A stretch of DNA of 64,000 nucleotides from Massilia phyllostachyos (GTDB taxonomy: Bacteria; Pseudomonadota; Gammaproteobacteria; Burkholderiales; Burkholderiaceae_D). Within the stretch, counting starts at the first letter, position 1, and each line of letters opens with the position of its first letter. A program made the translations under genes and the position numbers. The notes under the pieces are model-generated. The model saw only the letters and a program-made list of their open reading frames with translations. It did not search any database and was not told where the DNA came from. Shown one piece after another: positions 34,592-43,086 of this stretch. The DNA lies in NCBI RefSeq assembly GCF_021044825.1, contig NZ_JAJNOC010000003.1:372001-436000 (forward strand), in the 5' to 3' direction.

Positions 34592-34655
34592 GCGCGCCGT
34601 GTCGGTGGGAGGGGGCCATGGCCTGATTCTACAGGTCGGCTCCGGAATCGCCGCG

Positions 34656-34686
34656 CAAAGAAAAACGGCCGGATGCGCCGGCCGTT
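34656..34686 (-). terminator. Rho-independent terminator of the small membrane protein gene
   Basis: On the minus strand, AACGGCCGG, a 5-nt loop and CCGGCCGTT are followed by TTTCTTT. It lies 20 bp after the stop of the gene at 34706. Confidence 0.75.
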
Positions 34687-34705
34687 CGTCGCAAGAGGGA
34701 CTAAC

Positions 34706-35089
34706 TCAGGCCGGCGTCTTTTCCAGCACCACGCGGTCCTTGCGCGAGCGCGCCACCAGGTACCAGATGATCGCCACCGGGATCAGCAGCGGCAGCATCA
34801 GCGGCGCGAGCGCCAGCAGCACCGCACCTGCCGCGAAGCCCAGCGCGCCGACCACGATCACGCCGACGCCGGTGAACACCACGGCCAGCAGCAGGCCCAC
34901 GAACAGCATCACGATCGTGGCGATCAGCATGCCGCCGCCGGCGAACACCAGACCGACCAGCCACCCGAGCGGCCCGCCGATTTCCTCGCCATCGATGTTC
35001 ACCGTCATGAAGTCGGTGGCGTCGGCGAAGACGTTCAGCAGCAGCAGGGCAAACAGGAACAGGATGATGATCTTGGCGGTCGTTTTCAT
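34706..35089 (-). CDS. Small hydrophobic membrane protein
   Basis: A 127-residue protein. It has a signal-anchor-like first helix (KIIILFLFALLLLNVFA), a short hydrophilic loop (ATDFMTVNIDGEEIGGP) and then long Gly/Ala/Val-rich hydrophobic segments (about 50-110), ending in a basic tail (RSRKDRVVLEKTPA). The start at 35089 has GAGGA upstream; the longer open frame to 35317 is rejected. Monocistronic, with its own terminator. It resembles uncharacterised small Oxalobacteraceae membrane proteins. Function unknown. Confidence 0.75.
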   Translation of the reverse strand: MKTTAKIIILFLFALLLLNVFADATDFMTVNIDGEEIGGPLGWLVGLVFAGGGMLIATIVMLFVGLLLAVVFTGVGVIVVGALGFAAGAVLLALAPLMLPLLIPVAIIWYLVARSRKDRVVLEKTPA

Positions 35090-35258
35090 GGCGGTCCTCT
35101 TGGGGTTAATGGTCAAGCGCTTGCGCGATGATTGAAGATTAAGCGCGCACGTCTGCACGCACCACGGGATTGCGACAGGCTGCATTTTTCGGCCGCCGAG
35201 CCGTGTCCGCGTACGATGAATGGTGGAAGTGAGTGGAAGAAACGTGAACGCTTTGGCA

Positions 35259-35286
35259 TTGCTTTCGCGCCTGAGCCTCCTATACT
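35259..35286 (+). promoter_or_regulatory. Candidate sigma-70 promoter
   Basis: TTGCTT (35259-35264), a 16-bp spacer and TATACT (35281-35286), 29 bp before the ATG of the Pro-rich small protein. Confidence 0.45.
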
Positions 35287-35315
35287 GGCAGTCTGCTCTG
35301 TCACAGGGGGAGCCC

Positions 35316-35519
35316 ATGCATCAGTTCATCGACACAATGGGGGACCACGCAGCCGGCAACGGTCCCAAAGGCCCACCATCGGCGCCGCCGGCGATCCCGC
35401 CGATCATCATCAACCCGTTTAATCGGGAGGCGCCCCTGCCCAGCGGCGACCCGACGCCGCGGCGGCCACCGCTGCGCCAGCCGCCCACCCCGGGCTGGCG
35501 CGTGCCGCGCATCGCCTGA
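35316..35519 (+). CDS. Pro-rich small protein
   Basis: A 67-residue ORF starting MHQFIDTMGDHAAG, preceded by AGGGGGAG and a plausible promoter. It is rich in proline (PPSAPPAIPPIIINPF and TPRRPPLRQPPTPG) with a basic C-terminus. It has no signal peptide, helix or known domain and is likely disordered. An upstream start at 35220 overlaps the proposed promoter and is rejected. The IS1595 element is inserted 20 bp after its stop. Real-gene confidence is moderate. Confidence 0.5.
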   Translation: MHQFIDTMGDHAAGNGPKGPPSAPPAIPPIIINPFNREAPLPSGDPTPRRPPLRQPPTPGWRVPRIA

Positions 35520-35531
35520 CGCACGTCGTCC

Positions 35532-35539
35532 AAAGTAAA
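35532..35539. repeat. Target-site duplication, left copy
   Basis: AAAGTAAA directly abuts the left IS end. The identical octamer is at 36616-36623. Confidence 0.9.
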
Positions 35540-36615
35540 GGCTGTGTTCGCATTAATTATGTATTCGCAGCCCCCTTCACTGAACTTGTCGTACCGCAGC
35601 ACATAGCCACTGTGCTGGTGTACGCAAGGCTTGCGCGTCCAAGAGCCGGTGCCACCCGGAATAGTTCGCCAGGTAGCGGCTGGCCACGCCCTTGAAGCGC
35701 ACCAGCCAGTTCTTGAAGCGGCTGTGCCAGCCGTTCACGTTCTGGATGTGGATCGCGCCGCGTGCGCGCCGGCCCGCCCGCACGTTGATGGATTCGTGCA
35801 TGATTCCGGCGTCAAGGGCAAACCGGACATAGGCCGCAGCGCCATCGCTGATGAGCAGCCCGTCGCCCGGCAGCACCGGCCGCAGGCAGGTGCGCAGTTG
35901 CGCAGCGGTCACGGGACCACGTCCGGTATGGAAGTCCAGCGTCGTGCCGATGCGGTCACGCGCCACCAGCAGGCAATCATGCTCGCGGTTGATGCCGCGC
36001 CGCCGGGCCGCGCCACCACGCTTGCGCGGCGAGCGCGTCAAGGTGCGCGAACCCTTCTGTGATTCGAGGCGGTAGGTTTCGTCGGCCTCCACGATTCCCG
36101 TCAATGCTGCGGGCCGGTGCCGGGCGGCGCCCGGCGCGAATCGGTGGCGCCAGCGAAAACTCGTCGTGCGATGCACGCCGGTAACGAGCGCCGCCTCGCG
36201 CACGGTGCGTGATTCCGGCAAGCACTTGATATAAGGCAGCCAGCACTCGCGCTTGCGCAGCCGGGCCAGCGGCGTGCCGGTCAGCGCATTGAAGGAGCGG
36301 CGACAACCCAGGCAGCGATAACGCTGCAGGCCGCTGGCGAAGCCGGAGCGGTGCAAGCGCGCGCAAGCACAATGCGGACAGGGCCGGCCTGCCGCGGCCG
36401 CTTCGATGAGCGCCAGGCATTCGGCCGGGTCGCGGATGCTGTCGAGCCAGTCGCGCAGTCGGGCCAGATCAGCGCTGGACAATGGCGCAGCGGTCAGAAA
36501 AGCGAACAATTCGTCGAAGCGCAGGCCTTGCATCGTCACTCCAGATGAGTTAACTCGACGATGCGTAAGACTTCGACAACGCGATTTGGTTCACCCAGCG
36601 ATCGCGAACACAGCC
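35540..36615 (-). mobile_element. Complete IS1595-family insertion sequence (1076 bp)
   Basis: Perfect 12-bp terminal inverted repeats GGCTGTGTTCGC (left 35540-35551; right complement 36604-36615) flank one intact transposase gene. Both sides carry the 8-bp direct repeat AAAGTAAA, matching the 8-bp duplication known for IS1595 elements. An intact gene, perfect ends and perfect duplication indicate a recent, probably functional insertion. The pre-insertion sequence would read ...GTCCAAAGTAAATCGCGC... Confidence 0.93.
35577..36533 (-). CDS. IS1595-family transposase
   Basis: A 318-residue DDE-type transposase. The N-terminal zinc ribbon is CPHCACARLHRSGF, then YRCLGCRRSFNALTGTPL (about 50-90). 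A helix-turn-helix region follows (REAALVTGVHRTTSFRWRHRF). The catalytic ISXO2-like domain shows GIVEADETYRLES with the first Asp, LLISDGAAAYVRFA with the second, and a HIQNVNGWHSRFKNWLVRFKG block carrying the usual C-terminal part, in which Asn/His replaces the classical Glu as in this family. The ATG at 36533 has GGAG 5 bases upstream; the GTG at 36539 is less likely. Confidence 0.93.
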   Translation of the reverse strand: MQGLRFDELFAFLTAAPLSSADLARLRDWLDSIRDPAECLALIEAAAAGRPCPHCACARLHRSGFASGLQRYRCLGCRRSFNALTGTPLARLRKRECWLPYIKCLPESRTVREAALVTGVHRTTSFRWRHRFAPGAARHRPAALTGIVEADETYRLESQKGSRTLTRSPRKRGGAARRRGINREHDCLLVARDRIGTTLDFHTGRGPVTAAQLRTCLRPVLPGDGLLISDGAAAYVRFALDAGIMHESINVRAGRRARGAIHIQNVNGWHSRFKNWLVRFKGVASRYLANYSGWHRLLDAQALRTPAQWLCAAVRQVQ

Positions 36616-36623
36616 AAAGTAAA
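36616..36623. repeat. Target-site duplication, right copy
   Basis: AAAGTAAA, identical to 35532-35539, directly abuts the right IS end. Confidence 0.9.
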
Positions 36624-36688
36624 TCGCGCTTCTTCCTGTGGTCGGTTTCCTCTATGATCTGTGCTTTGAAGCACAAGGAAACACGACC

Positions 36689-37195
36689 ATGAACGACCAT
36701 ATCGACCACGACGACCACGAGGGCGAGGAAGAGGCGCTGGTGCAGGAACCGCGCCTGTGGCAAGGCAACGGCTGGACCGCGAAGGTGATCAAGAACGACG
36801 ACGACGAAGGCTGGGCGGTCGCCATGTACAAGGAGGGCGAACGCGAGCCCGCGCTGGTTGGTCCCTGGACCATGGGCCGCGACAAGAAGAACCCGAAGCC
36901 GCTCGACGTCAACGCCTTCAACACCCTGATCAAGACCGCGTCCGAAGTCATCCGCCGCCACGAGCAGCACCTGCATGCCATCCTGCACAAGAACACGACC
37001 ATCTCGACCGAGCAGGGCGAGCTGAAGGTCACGCTCGACATCGTGCCGGACGACGACGATCCCTATGCGATCCTGGCCGCCACCGACGAGATGGGCGAGC
37101 AGGTGGCCAAGGTGCGCGTGTCGGCCGGCTTCAAGCTGACCCCTGCCTCGGCACATGCCTGGGCCGAAAGCGGCTTCCGCGCGCCGCGCGCATAG
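36689..37195 (+). CDS. Conserved hypothetical acidic protein
   Basis: A 168-residue soluble protein. It has a His/Asp-rich N-terminus (MNDHIDHDDHEGEEE), a central WTAKVIKNDDDEGWAVAMYKEG beta segment and a longer C-terminal domain (VIRRHEQHLHAILH and so on). The start at 36689 follows AAGGAA. A small palindrome GTGCTT-TG-AAGCAC (36661-36674) sits just upstream of that ribosome-binding site. The IS1595 right end is only 73 bp upstream, so its promoter may be altered. No family recognised and function unknown. Confidence 0.75.
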   Translation: MNDHIDHDDHEGEEEALVQEPRLWQGNGWTAKVIKNDDDEGWAVAMYKEGEREPALVGPWTMGRDKKNPKPLDVNAFNTLIKTASEVIRRHEQHLHAILHKNTTISTEQGELKVTLDIVPDDDDPYAILAATDEMGEQVAKVRVSAGFKLTPASAHAWAESGFRAPRA

Positions 37196-37286
37196 CAGTT
37201 AAGCCACACCCTGTCATAAACCGCTTCGGCCGGCGGGAACGAACTGTTAATATTTCCCAGTTGCATTAATTACTCTTGGGGAAGCA

Positions 37287-39224
37287 ATGGAACGTCTCGC
37301 CCGGCTGGAAGCTGTCCAGTCGATGCTGCTCGAAATCGGTGAACTCTCGACGAGCTGCAGCGACATCGTCGATTTCATCGGCGCGGTGCACCGCGCGCTC
37401 GGCCGCATCATGTATGCGGCCAACTTTTATGTGGCGCTGTCCGACCGCGAAGAGGGCACCGTGCGCTTCGTCTACTTCGTCGACGAGGCGGACGAGGGCC
37501 CCGACCCGGAACAGCCGATCCGCCTGGCCTCGCCCGACCAGTCGCCCACCGCCTGGGTGCTGCTGAACCGCCAGCACCTGACGCTCACCGCCGCCGACTT
37601 CCGGGCCAGGGCCGCCGACGGCATCCAGTGGGGCCACGGCAGCACCGCCGAACACTGGATGGGCGCGCCGCTGCTCGACCGCCACCAGCAGGCACTGGGC
37701 GCGATGGTCATCCAGAGCTATACCGAAGGCGTCACCTACAGCGCGGAAGACGAGGCGCTGTTCCTGCAGATCGCGAATCACGTCTCGAATGCGCTGCAGG
37801 GCCTGCAAAGCGTCGACCGGCTCGAGCGCGCCGTGCAGGAACGTACCGCGGCGCTGGCGCACGAAGTCGCCGAGCGCAGCCGCGCCGAGCAGGTGCAGCA
37901 CGCGCTGTACCAGATCGCCAACCTCTCCGCCCAGGCGCTCGACACCGGGGCGCTGTCGGCCAGCCTGCACGAGATCATCGGCGAGCTGATGGTAGCAAAG
38001 AACTTCCTGATCGGCCTGTATCACCCGGACACCCGGGAAATCAGCATTCCCTATTTCGTCGACGAGAAGGACGCCGAGGCGCCGGTCACGCGCTTCCCCT
38101 TCGGGAAGGCGATGTGCTCCTATGTCCTGGCCAGCAAGCAGGCGCAGCTCCACGATGCGACGAGCTTCCGCCACCTGGTCGACAACGGCCTGGTCGAGGA
38201 GCCGCTGGGGAACCTCGACATCGCCAGCTGGATGGGCGCGCCGATGCTGGTGCACGAGCAGCCCTACGGCGTGCTGATCGTGCAGAGCTACGACCCCGCG
38301 ACCCTGTACACCAAGGCCGACCTCGACCTGCTCGCCTTCATGGCCAGCCACGTCGCGGTGGCGATCGCACGCATGCAGGCCGACCGCAAGATCCGCAAGA
38401 CCAAGGAGGCGCTGGAAGCCCAGAACGCGGCGCTGGAAGAAGCGCTGAGCCGGCTGCAGGTGGCGCAGTCGGAACTGGTGCGCCAGGAGAAGCTCGCCTC
38501 GCTCGGCGGCCTGGTGGCCGGCGTCGCGCACGAGATCAACACCCCGCTCGGCATCTGCGTCACCGCCACCAGCCACCTGGTGCAGGAACTGAAACTCACG
38601 CGCGAGGAACTGGCGGCGGGCGAGATGACCGAGGACAGCTTGAACAGCTTCCTCGACATCGTCGACCAGTCGCTGCGCATCATGACCACCAACACCCAGC
38701 GCGCGGCCAGCCTGGTGCGCAGCTTCAAGCAGGTGGCGGTCGACCAGTCCTCGGACGACATCCGCCACTTCAACCTGCGCTCCTACCTGAACGAGGTGCT
38801 GCTGTCGCTGCAGCCCAAGCTCAAGGGGCGGCCGGTGAAGGTCAACGTCGACTGCCCGCCGGACCTGGTGCTGGACAGCTTCCCGGGCGCGGTGTCGCAG
38901 GTCGTCACCAATATGGTGGTGAACTCGCTGGTGCACGGCTTCGAGCGCGAGCAGGCCGGGACCATCGCGATCACGGTGAAGGAGGCGGACGGGGAAGTGG
39001 TGTTCGACTACGCGGACGACGGCATCGGCATGGACCAGGAATCGCTGGACAAGCTGTTCGATCCCTTCTTTACCACCAAGCGCGGGAGCGGGGGGAGCGG
39101 GCTGGGGGCGCACATCCTGTTCAACCTGGTGACGGGGGCGCTGGGGGGGGCGGTGCGGGTGGAGAGTGAGCCTGGCAGAGGCTTGCGTTATCACCTGACG
39201 TTCCCGCGCTCGCGCAAGAAGTAA
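37287..39224 (+). CDS. GAF-GAF sensor histidine kinase
   Basis: A 645-residue cytoplasmic kinase without transmembrane helices. Two GAF domains (about 20-175 and 205-375; both contain WMGAP and a later VIQSY/IVQSY strand) suggest binding of a small ligand or chromophore. A coiled coil (about 380-405) leads to the H-box VAGVAHEINTPLG (His415), then the N-box NMVVNSLVHGFE, G1 YADDGIGMDQ and G2 GSGGSGLGAHIL. It resembles HWE/HisKA kinases that drive c-di-GMP or chemotaxis-like systems. A GGGGAAG precedes the ATG. It ends convergent to the HD-GYP response regulator 120 bp away, a plausible partner. A run of eight G lies in the coding sequence at 39143. Confidence 0.92.
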   Translation: MERLARLEAVQSMLLEIGELSTSCSDIVDFIGAVHRALGRIMYAANFYVALSDREEGTVRFVYFVDEADEGPDPEQPIRLASPDQSPTAWVLLNRQHLTLTAADFRARAADGIQWGHGSTAEHWMGAPLLDRHQQALGAMVIQSYTEGVTYSAEDEALFLQIANHVSNALQGLQSVDRLERAVQERTAALAHEVAERSRAEQVQHALYQIANLSAQALDTGALSASLHEIIGELMVAKNFLIGLYHPDTREISIPYFVDEKDAEAPVTRFPFGKAMCSYVLASKQAQLHDATSFRHLVDNGLVEEPLGNLDIASWMGAPMLVHEQPYGVLIVQSYDPATLYTKADLDLLAFMASHVAVAIARMQADRKIRKTKEALEAQNAALEEALSRLQVAQSELVRQEKLASLGGLVAGVAHEINTPLGICVTATSHLVQELKLTREELAAGEMTEDSLNSFLDIVDQSLRIMTTNTQRAASLVRSFKQVAVDQSSDDIRHFNLRSYLNEVLLSLQPKLKGRPVKVNVDCPPDLVLDSFPGAVSQVVTNMVVNSLVHGFEREQAGTIAITVKEADGEVVFDYADDGIGMDQESLDKLFDPFFTTKRGSGGSGLGAHILFNLVTGALGGAVRVESEPGRGLRYHLTFPRSRKK

Positions 39225-39227
39225 AAC

Positions 39228-39257
39228 GAGGCGCCGCAGCGGCGCCTCATCATTTCT
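39228..39257 (+). terminator. Rho-independent terminator of the GAF kinase gene
   Basis: GAGGCGCC, a 5-nt loop and GGCGCCTC (39228-39248), followed by ATCATTTCTT just after the stop. Confidence 0.65.
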
Positions 39258-39272
39258 TCGTCAGCTTGTAAA

Positions 39273-39300
39273 CGTCATCCCGGCGCAGGCCGGGATGACG
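39273..39300. repeat. REP-like perfect palindrome
   Basis: CGTCATCCCGGC, loop GCAG, GCCGGGATGACG: a perfect 12-bp-arm hairpin between two convergent signalling genes. The core matches the other REP-like elements in the window. It could also assist termination from either side. Confidence 0.7.
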
Positions 39301-39343
39301 GATCAGACGGTAACAATGGAAGGAGTGGAGCGAATGTGCTCCT

Positions 39344-40846
39344 TCAGTCCGGCCACGCCTCGTTGATCGCCAGCGCCTTGTCCATATTCTTGATGAGCAG
39401 ATCCACATAGTGCGGATCCAGGTGGTGCCCCGCCACCTCGCGCAGATGTTCGGTCACCTTCGCGGCCGGCCAGGCGTCCTTGTAGCAGCGCTTGTGGCTC
39501 AGCGCGTCGAACACGTCGGCCACCGCGACGATGCGCGCGTACGGGTGGATCGCCTCGCCCTTCAAGCCCTGCGGATAGCCGGTGCCATCGTACTTCTCGT
39601 GGTGCTGGTGGGCGATCACGGCGGCGGCCTTCAGGATCGGGCGCTGGGAGCCGTCGAGGATCTGCAGCCCCACGGTCGGGTGCTGCTTCATGATTTCCCA
39701 CTCGTCCTCGGTCAGCTTGCCGGGTTTGAGCAGCACCGCGTCCGGGGTGGCGATCTTGCCGACGTCGTGCATCGGCGCGGCGTGCATCAGGGTCGCGACT
39801 TCGTCTTCCGGCATGCCGGCCGCCTGGGCCAGCATGTAGCAGACCTGGGACATGCGGCGCACGTGGTTGCCGGCCTCGTAGGAGCGCGATTCGACCACGT
39901 CGCCCAAACGCAGGATCAGTTCCGCCTGGGTGTCCGTGATTTCCTGGTTCAGCAGGATGTTGTCGAAGGCGATCGCCACGCCCGAGCAGAACACCTCGAG
40001 CAGCTGGGCGTCGATCTCTGCGATCTCGTCCACGCCTTTCAGCACCAGCAGCGAAGCCTTGCCGCTGCTGTTCGGGAAGTAGCCGACATAGGTGTCGCCG
40101 TGCAGGCGCGAGATGCGGTTGTGGCGCGCGTCGTCCAGTTGCGCCACCAGTTCCGGACCGATCTCGCCGGCCAGGTCGCCGATCTGGGCCAGCACCTCGT
40201 ACTGGCTCTCGCCGGTGATCACGCTGGCGCCCTTCAGGCGCAGCAGCATGCTCTGGTCGAGGCGCAGCAGCGCCACCACCTGCTGCAGCAGGCCGTTGGC
40301 GAAATCCTTCAGGTTACGCTGCTGGAAGATGTGGGTGGAGGCGGCGATCACGCGCTCCAGGCCTTCGCGGTAGGTCTGCTGGGCGCGACGCGCATCCTCG
40401 ACCTTCATGATGTCGCGGTAGGCGCGCAGGGCGGCGAAGGTGGTGGTGAACAGCTTGGTGCGATCGAGCTCGGTCTTTTCCTTGTAGTCGTTGATGTCGT
40501 AGTCGACGATCACGCGCTCTTCCGGGGCCTGGCCCGGCTGGCCGGTGCGCAGCACGATGCGGGTGAACTGGTTGTCCAGGTCCTGGCGCATCCAGCGCGC
40601 GACTTCCAGGCCGCTGTCCTCGTTCTCCATCACCACGTCGAGGAACACCAGCGCGATGTCCTTTTCGCGCGCCAGCACTTCCTTGGCCTCGGCGCCGCTG
40701 TAGGCGTGCACGAAGGAGAGCGCACGGCCGTCGAGGCGGAAACGCGACAGGGTCAGCTTGGTGATGTCATGGATATCCGGTTCGTCATCGACGAGCAGCA
40801 CTTTCCATGGCGCCAGCTTGGGCGCGGCGGAGGACAGGAAGGACAT
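39344..40846 (-). CDS. Response regulator with DUF3369 and HD-GYP phosphodiesterase domain
   Basis: A 500-residue protein. The N-terminal receiver domain has an acidic pocket (VDDEPD) and phospho-acceptor Asp70 (LVFLDVVMENED). A central DUF3369 region (about 165-310) and an HD-GYP domain (about 320-490) follow. The HD motif MHDVGKIAT (His360-Asp361) and HHEKYDGTGYPQGL are complete, so phosphorylation-controlled c-di-GMP hydrolysis is likely. The best partner candidate is the adjacent convergent GAF kinase; this is inferred from proximity only. Confidence 0.93.
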   Translation of the reverse strand: MSFLSSAAPKLAPWKVLLVDDEPDIHDITKLTLSRFRLDGRALSFVHAYSGAEAKEVLAREKDIALVFLDVVMENEDSGLEVARWMRQDLDNQFTRIVLRTGQPGQAPEERVIVDYDINDYKEKTELDRTKLFTTTFAALRAYRDIMKVEDARRAQQTYREGLERVIAASTHIFQQRNLKDFANGLLQQVVALLRLDQSMLLRLKGASVITGESQYEVLAQIGDLAGEIGPELVAQLDDARHNRISRLHGDTYVGYFPNSSGKASLLVLKGVDEIAEIDAQLLEVFCSGVAIAFDNILLNQEITDTQAELILRLGDVVESRSYEAGNHVRRMSQVCYMLAQAAGMPEDEVATLMHAAPMHDVGKIATPDAVLLKPGKLTEDEWEIMKQHPTVGLQILDGSQRPILKAAAVIAHQHHEKYDGTGYPQGLKGEAIHPYARIVAVADVFDALSHKRCYKDAWPAAKVTEHLREVAGHHLDPHYVDLLIKNMDKALAINEAWPD

Positions 40847-41032
40847 ACGGGTTCCGTTACCTTGGTTGATCTCACTTCAGCGGCAGGTATCCAGAAAAAA
40901 GTAGCCGCAAGTCAAGTCGATTGTAGTACGGCTATTGAGGCTTAACAACAAGCAACATGAAAAGTGTTGGTTAACGATGTCATGCAGCCGCAGGCTGTGA
41001 AATCTGCATACGGCCCTGGTGCAGCGATGCAC

Positions 41033-41773
41033 TCAGTTGTAGCGTTTCTGGCAGCGTTCGCACCAGAAACTGCGCCGGTTGCTGCGGCCGAGGTTGGCCT
41101 TGTGGAAGGGGATGTCGCAGCGCGGGCAGATGCGTTTTGCATGGGCCAGCCAGTGCTGCTTGAGGACGTACTGGCGCTTCCATTCCAGGAAGTCGAAGCT
41201 GTACTGGCGCGCCTCATCCACCAGCGCGCGCAGCTTGGGCGCACTGAGGGCGCCGACCGTGGACAGCGGGTGCACGCGGATGCGGAACAGCACTTCGTTC
41301 TTGATGATGTTGCCGACGCCGGAAAAGATGTCCTGGTCGAGCAGGGCGTCGCAGGCCAGCATGTCGGGCTGGGCGCGCAGCTTTTTGCGCGCCTTTTTCG
41401 GGTCCCAGGCATCCGACATGACGTCGGCGCTGAAGTCATAGGCTTCGTAGGTGGCGCGGTCGATTTCCTTGATGGCGCAGGCGTACAGGTTGAGTTCGTC
41501 ACCCTTGGCGGTCTCGATCGACAGGCGCGGGGTCTTGTCCGGGCGCCGTTCGTTGATCCGGTAAGTCCCGAACAGCAGGAAGTGCACGCGCAGCACCAGG
41601 TCCGGCATCTCGATCAGCAGGTGCTTGCCCCAGGTGTGGATGGCCAGGATGCGCTGCCCTGGCAGGCGCGCCGGGTCGATGGCGCGCACATTGCCGTCGG
41701 CGCGCACGATGTCCTGGCCGCTGAATTCGGTCAGCAGTTCCTTGAGGATATAGAGAGAGGGTCCTTCGGGCAT
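41033..41773 (-). CDS. nei: Fpg/Nei-family DNA glycosylase (endonuclease VIII-like)
   Basis: A 246-residue base-excision repair enzyme. It begins MPEGPS, where after Met removal Pro is the catalytic nucleophile and Glu the assisting acid. It contains the H2TH-type region around LLDQDIFSGVGNIIKNEVLFR and a C-terminal zinc finger (CPRCDIPFHKANLG then CERCQ). MPEGP favours Nei over Fpg (MPELP), but bacterial Nei-like paralogues differ in substrate, so oxidised pyrimidines are likely but unproven. Transcribed alone; 186 bp to the HD-GYP gene shows nothing notable. Confidence 0.88.
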   Translation of the reverse strand: MPEGPSLYILKELLTEFSGQDIVRADGNVRAIDPARLPGQRILAIHTWGKHLLIEMPDLVLRVHFLLFGTYRINERRPDKTPRLSIETAKGDELNLYACAIKEIDRATYEAYDFSADVMSDAWDPKKARKKLRAQPDMLACDALLDQDIFSGVGNIIKNEVLFRIRVHPLSTVGALSAPKLRALVDEARQYSFDFLEWKRQYVLKQHWLAHAKRICPRCDIPFHKANLGRSNRRSFWCERCQKRYN

Positions 41774-41923
41774 GGGTATCTCCTGCCGCCATTGTCTGCC
41801 GAGCCCGCCGATACGCCGGTGCGGGGCCTAACACAGGCGTACCGACCCTGACTAAAGTGATAGTAGACAGCTGTCACAAAAGGCGTATATTTCACAAAGG
41901 TAAATTTTTATAAAGGGAGAGAC

Positions 41924-42409
41924 ATGAAATCCATGGTGGGTAAAGCGGCCATTGCAGCCGTCCTCGCATTCGCAGCGAATGCCGCATCGGCTGAAGTACT
42001 GGTCAATTACATCAATCCGGAGAAGTTTGCCGACCTGCCGCAGGATGACCACCAGCGCAAGAAAACCCTGGAAGACATTGCCGCCTATTTCGTGAAACTG
42101 GGCGAAGACATGCCGAAGGACCGGGTCCTGAAACTGGATATCTACAATATCGACCTGTCCGGACAGGAAGTGCGCGGCAGCCGCGCGGGCGGGGACATCC
42201 GTTCCCGCGACGGCAAGAATGACTGGCCCCTGATCGAGCTGCAGTACAGCCTCAGCGCCAACGGCCAGGTGCTCGACAGCGGCGACGCCAAGATCAGCGA
42301 CGTCGCCTATCTGCAGCGCATCATGAAACGCGCCTACGAGATGGACGAGCTGCGTTTCGAGAAGCGCATGATCCAGGAGTGGTTCAAGAAGACCATCCTC
42401 AAGAAGTAA
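41924..42409 (+). CDS. DUF3016 exported protein (first copy)
   Basis: A 161-residue protein with a signal peptide (about 1-23, ending AASAEVL) and a single DUF3016 domain: VNYINPEKFADLP, then LDIYNIDLSGQ and WPLIELQYSLSANGQ, ending with EWFKKTILKK. A periplasmic location is expected; the family function is unknown. The ATG follows AAGGGAGAGAC. It is followed by its own terminator and then a diverged copy of itself. Confidence 0.88.
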   Translation: MKSMVGKAAIAAVLAFAANAASAEVLVNYINPEKFADLPQDDHQRKKTLEDIAAYFVKLGEDMPKDRVLKLDIYNIDLSGQEVRGSRAGGDIRSRDGKNDWPLIELQYSLSANGQVLDSGDAKISDVAYLQRIMKRAYEMDELRFEKRMIQEWFKKTILKK

Positions 42410-42435
42410 TCGTTCCGTCGCCACGCCGGAACGGG

Positions 42436-42470
42436 AAACGACGGCGCCGCGTGGCGCCGTCGTCGTTTTT
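42436..42470 (+). terminator. Rho-independent terminator between the DUF3016 copies
   Basis: ACGACGGCGCC, loop GCGT, GGCGCCGTCGT, then CGTTTTT. Confidence 0.82.
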
Positions 42471-42578
42471 CGCGGCTAACATCTGGATACAAAACTTCGA
42501 CAAAACGGGGCTGGAAACGCGGCAGAGAGGGCGTATATTCAAAGCATGAGACCATCTGGAACAACGAAAGGGAATGCG

Positions 42579-43070
42579 ATGAACTCCTTGATCGGCAAAG
42601 CGGCCTTCGCGGCCGTGCTCGCGCTGGGTGCCGCCGGCGCCGCCTCTGCGGGCGTGACCGTCAATTACGTGCAGTCCGACAAGTTTACGGACCTGCCGTT
42701 TACCTCTTGGGAGCGCGACGACGTGCTGCGCACCCTGTCCGAGCATTTCGCCAAGCTGGGCAAGGACTTGCCTGCCGGTCAGGAACTGACCGTGAACGTC
42801 ACCGATATCGACCTGGCCGGCCGCGAATACCCGAACCGCCGCGGCGGCGAGCTGCGCGTCCTGCAGGGCAGCGCCGACTGGCCGCGCATCGAGCTGAACT
42901 ACACCCTGAGCGCCAACGGCCAGGTGGTCGACAGCGGCAAGGTGCGCCTGGCCGACATGAGTTATCTGCAGCGTCCGGTGCGCGGTTTCGATACCGACGC
43001 GCTGCGCTACGAGAAGCGCATGCTCGACGAGTGGTTCAACAAGACCATCCTGCAGAAAAAGGCCAGCTGA
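42579..43070 (+). CDS. DUF3016 exported protein (second copy)
   Basis: A 163-residue paralogue of the preceding gene. It has a signal peptide (about 1-22, ending ASAGVTV), then VNYVQSDKFTDLP, TDIDLAGREYPN and WPRIELNYTLSANGQVVDSG, with the same WFNKTILQKK end. The two copies differ over much of their length, so the duplication is not recent. Each has its own ribosome-binding site and terminator, so they may be regulated separately. The start at 42579 has AAAGGGA upstream and is preferred to 42546. Confidence 0.87.
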   Translation: MNSLIGKAAFAAVLALGAAGAASAGVTVNYVQSDKFTDLPFTSWERDDVLRTLSEHFAKLGKDLPAGQELTVNVTDIDLAGREYPNRRGGELRVLQGSADWPRIELNYTLSANGQVVDSGKVRLADMSYLQRPVRGFDTDALRYEKRMLDEWFNKTILQKKAS

Positions 43071-43086
43071 TCCGGCTGTCGCAGTG

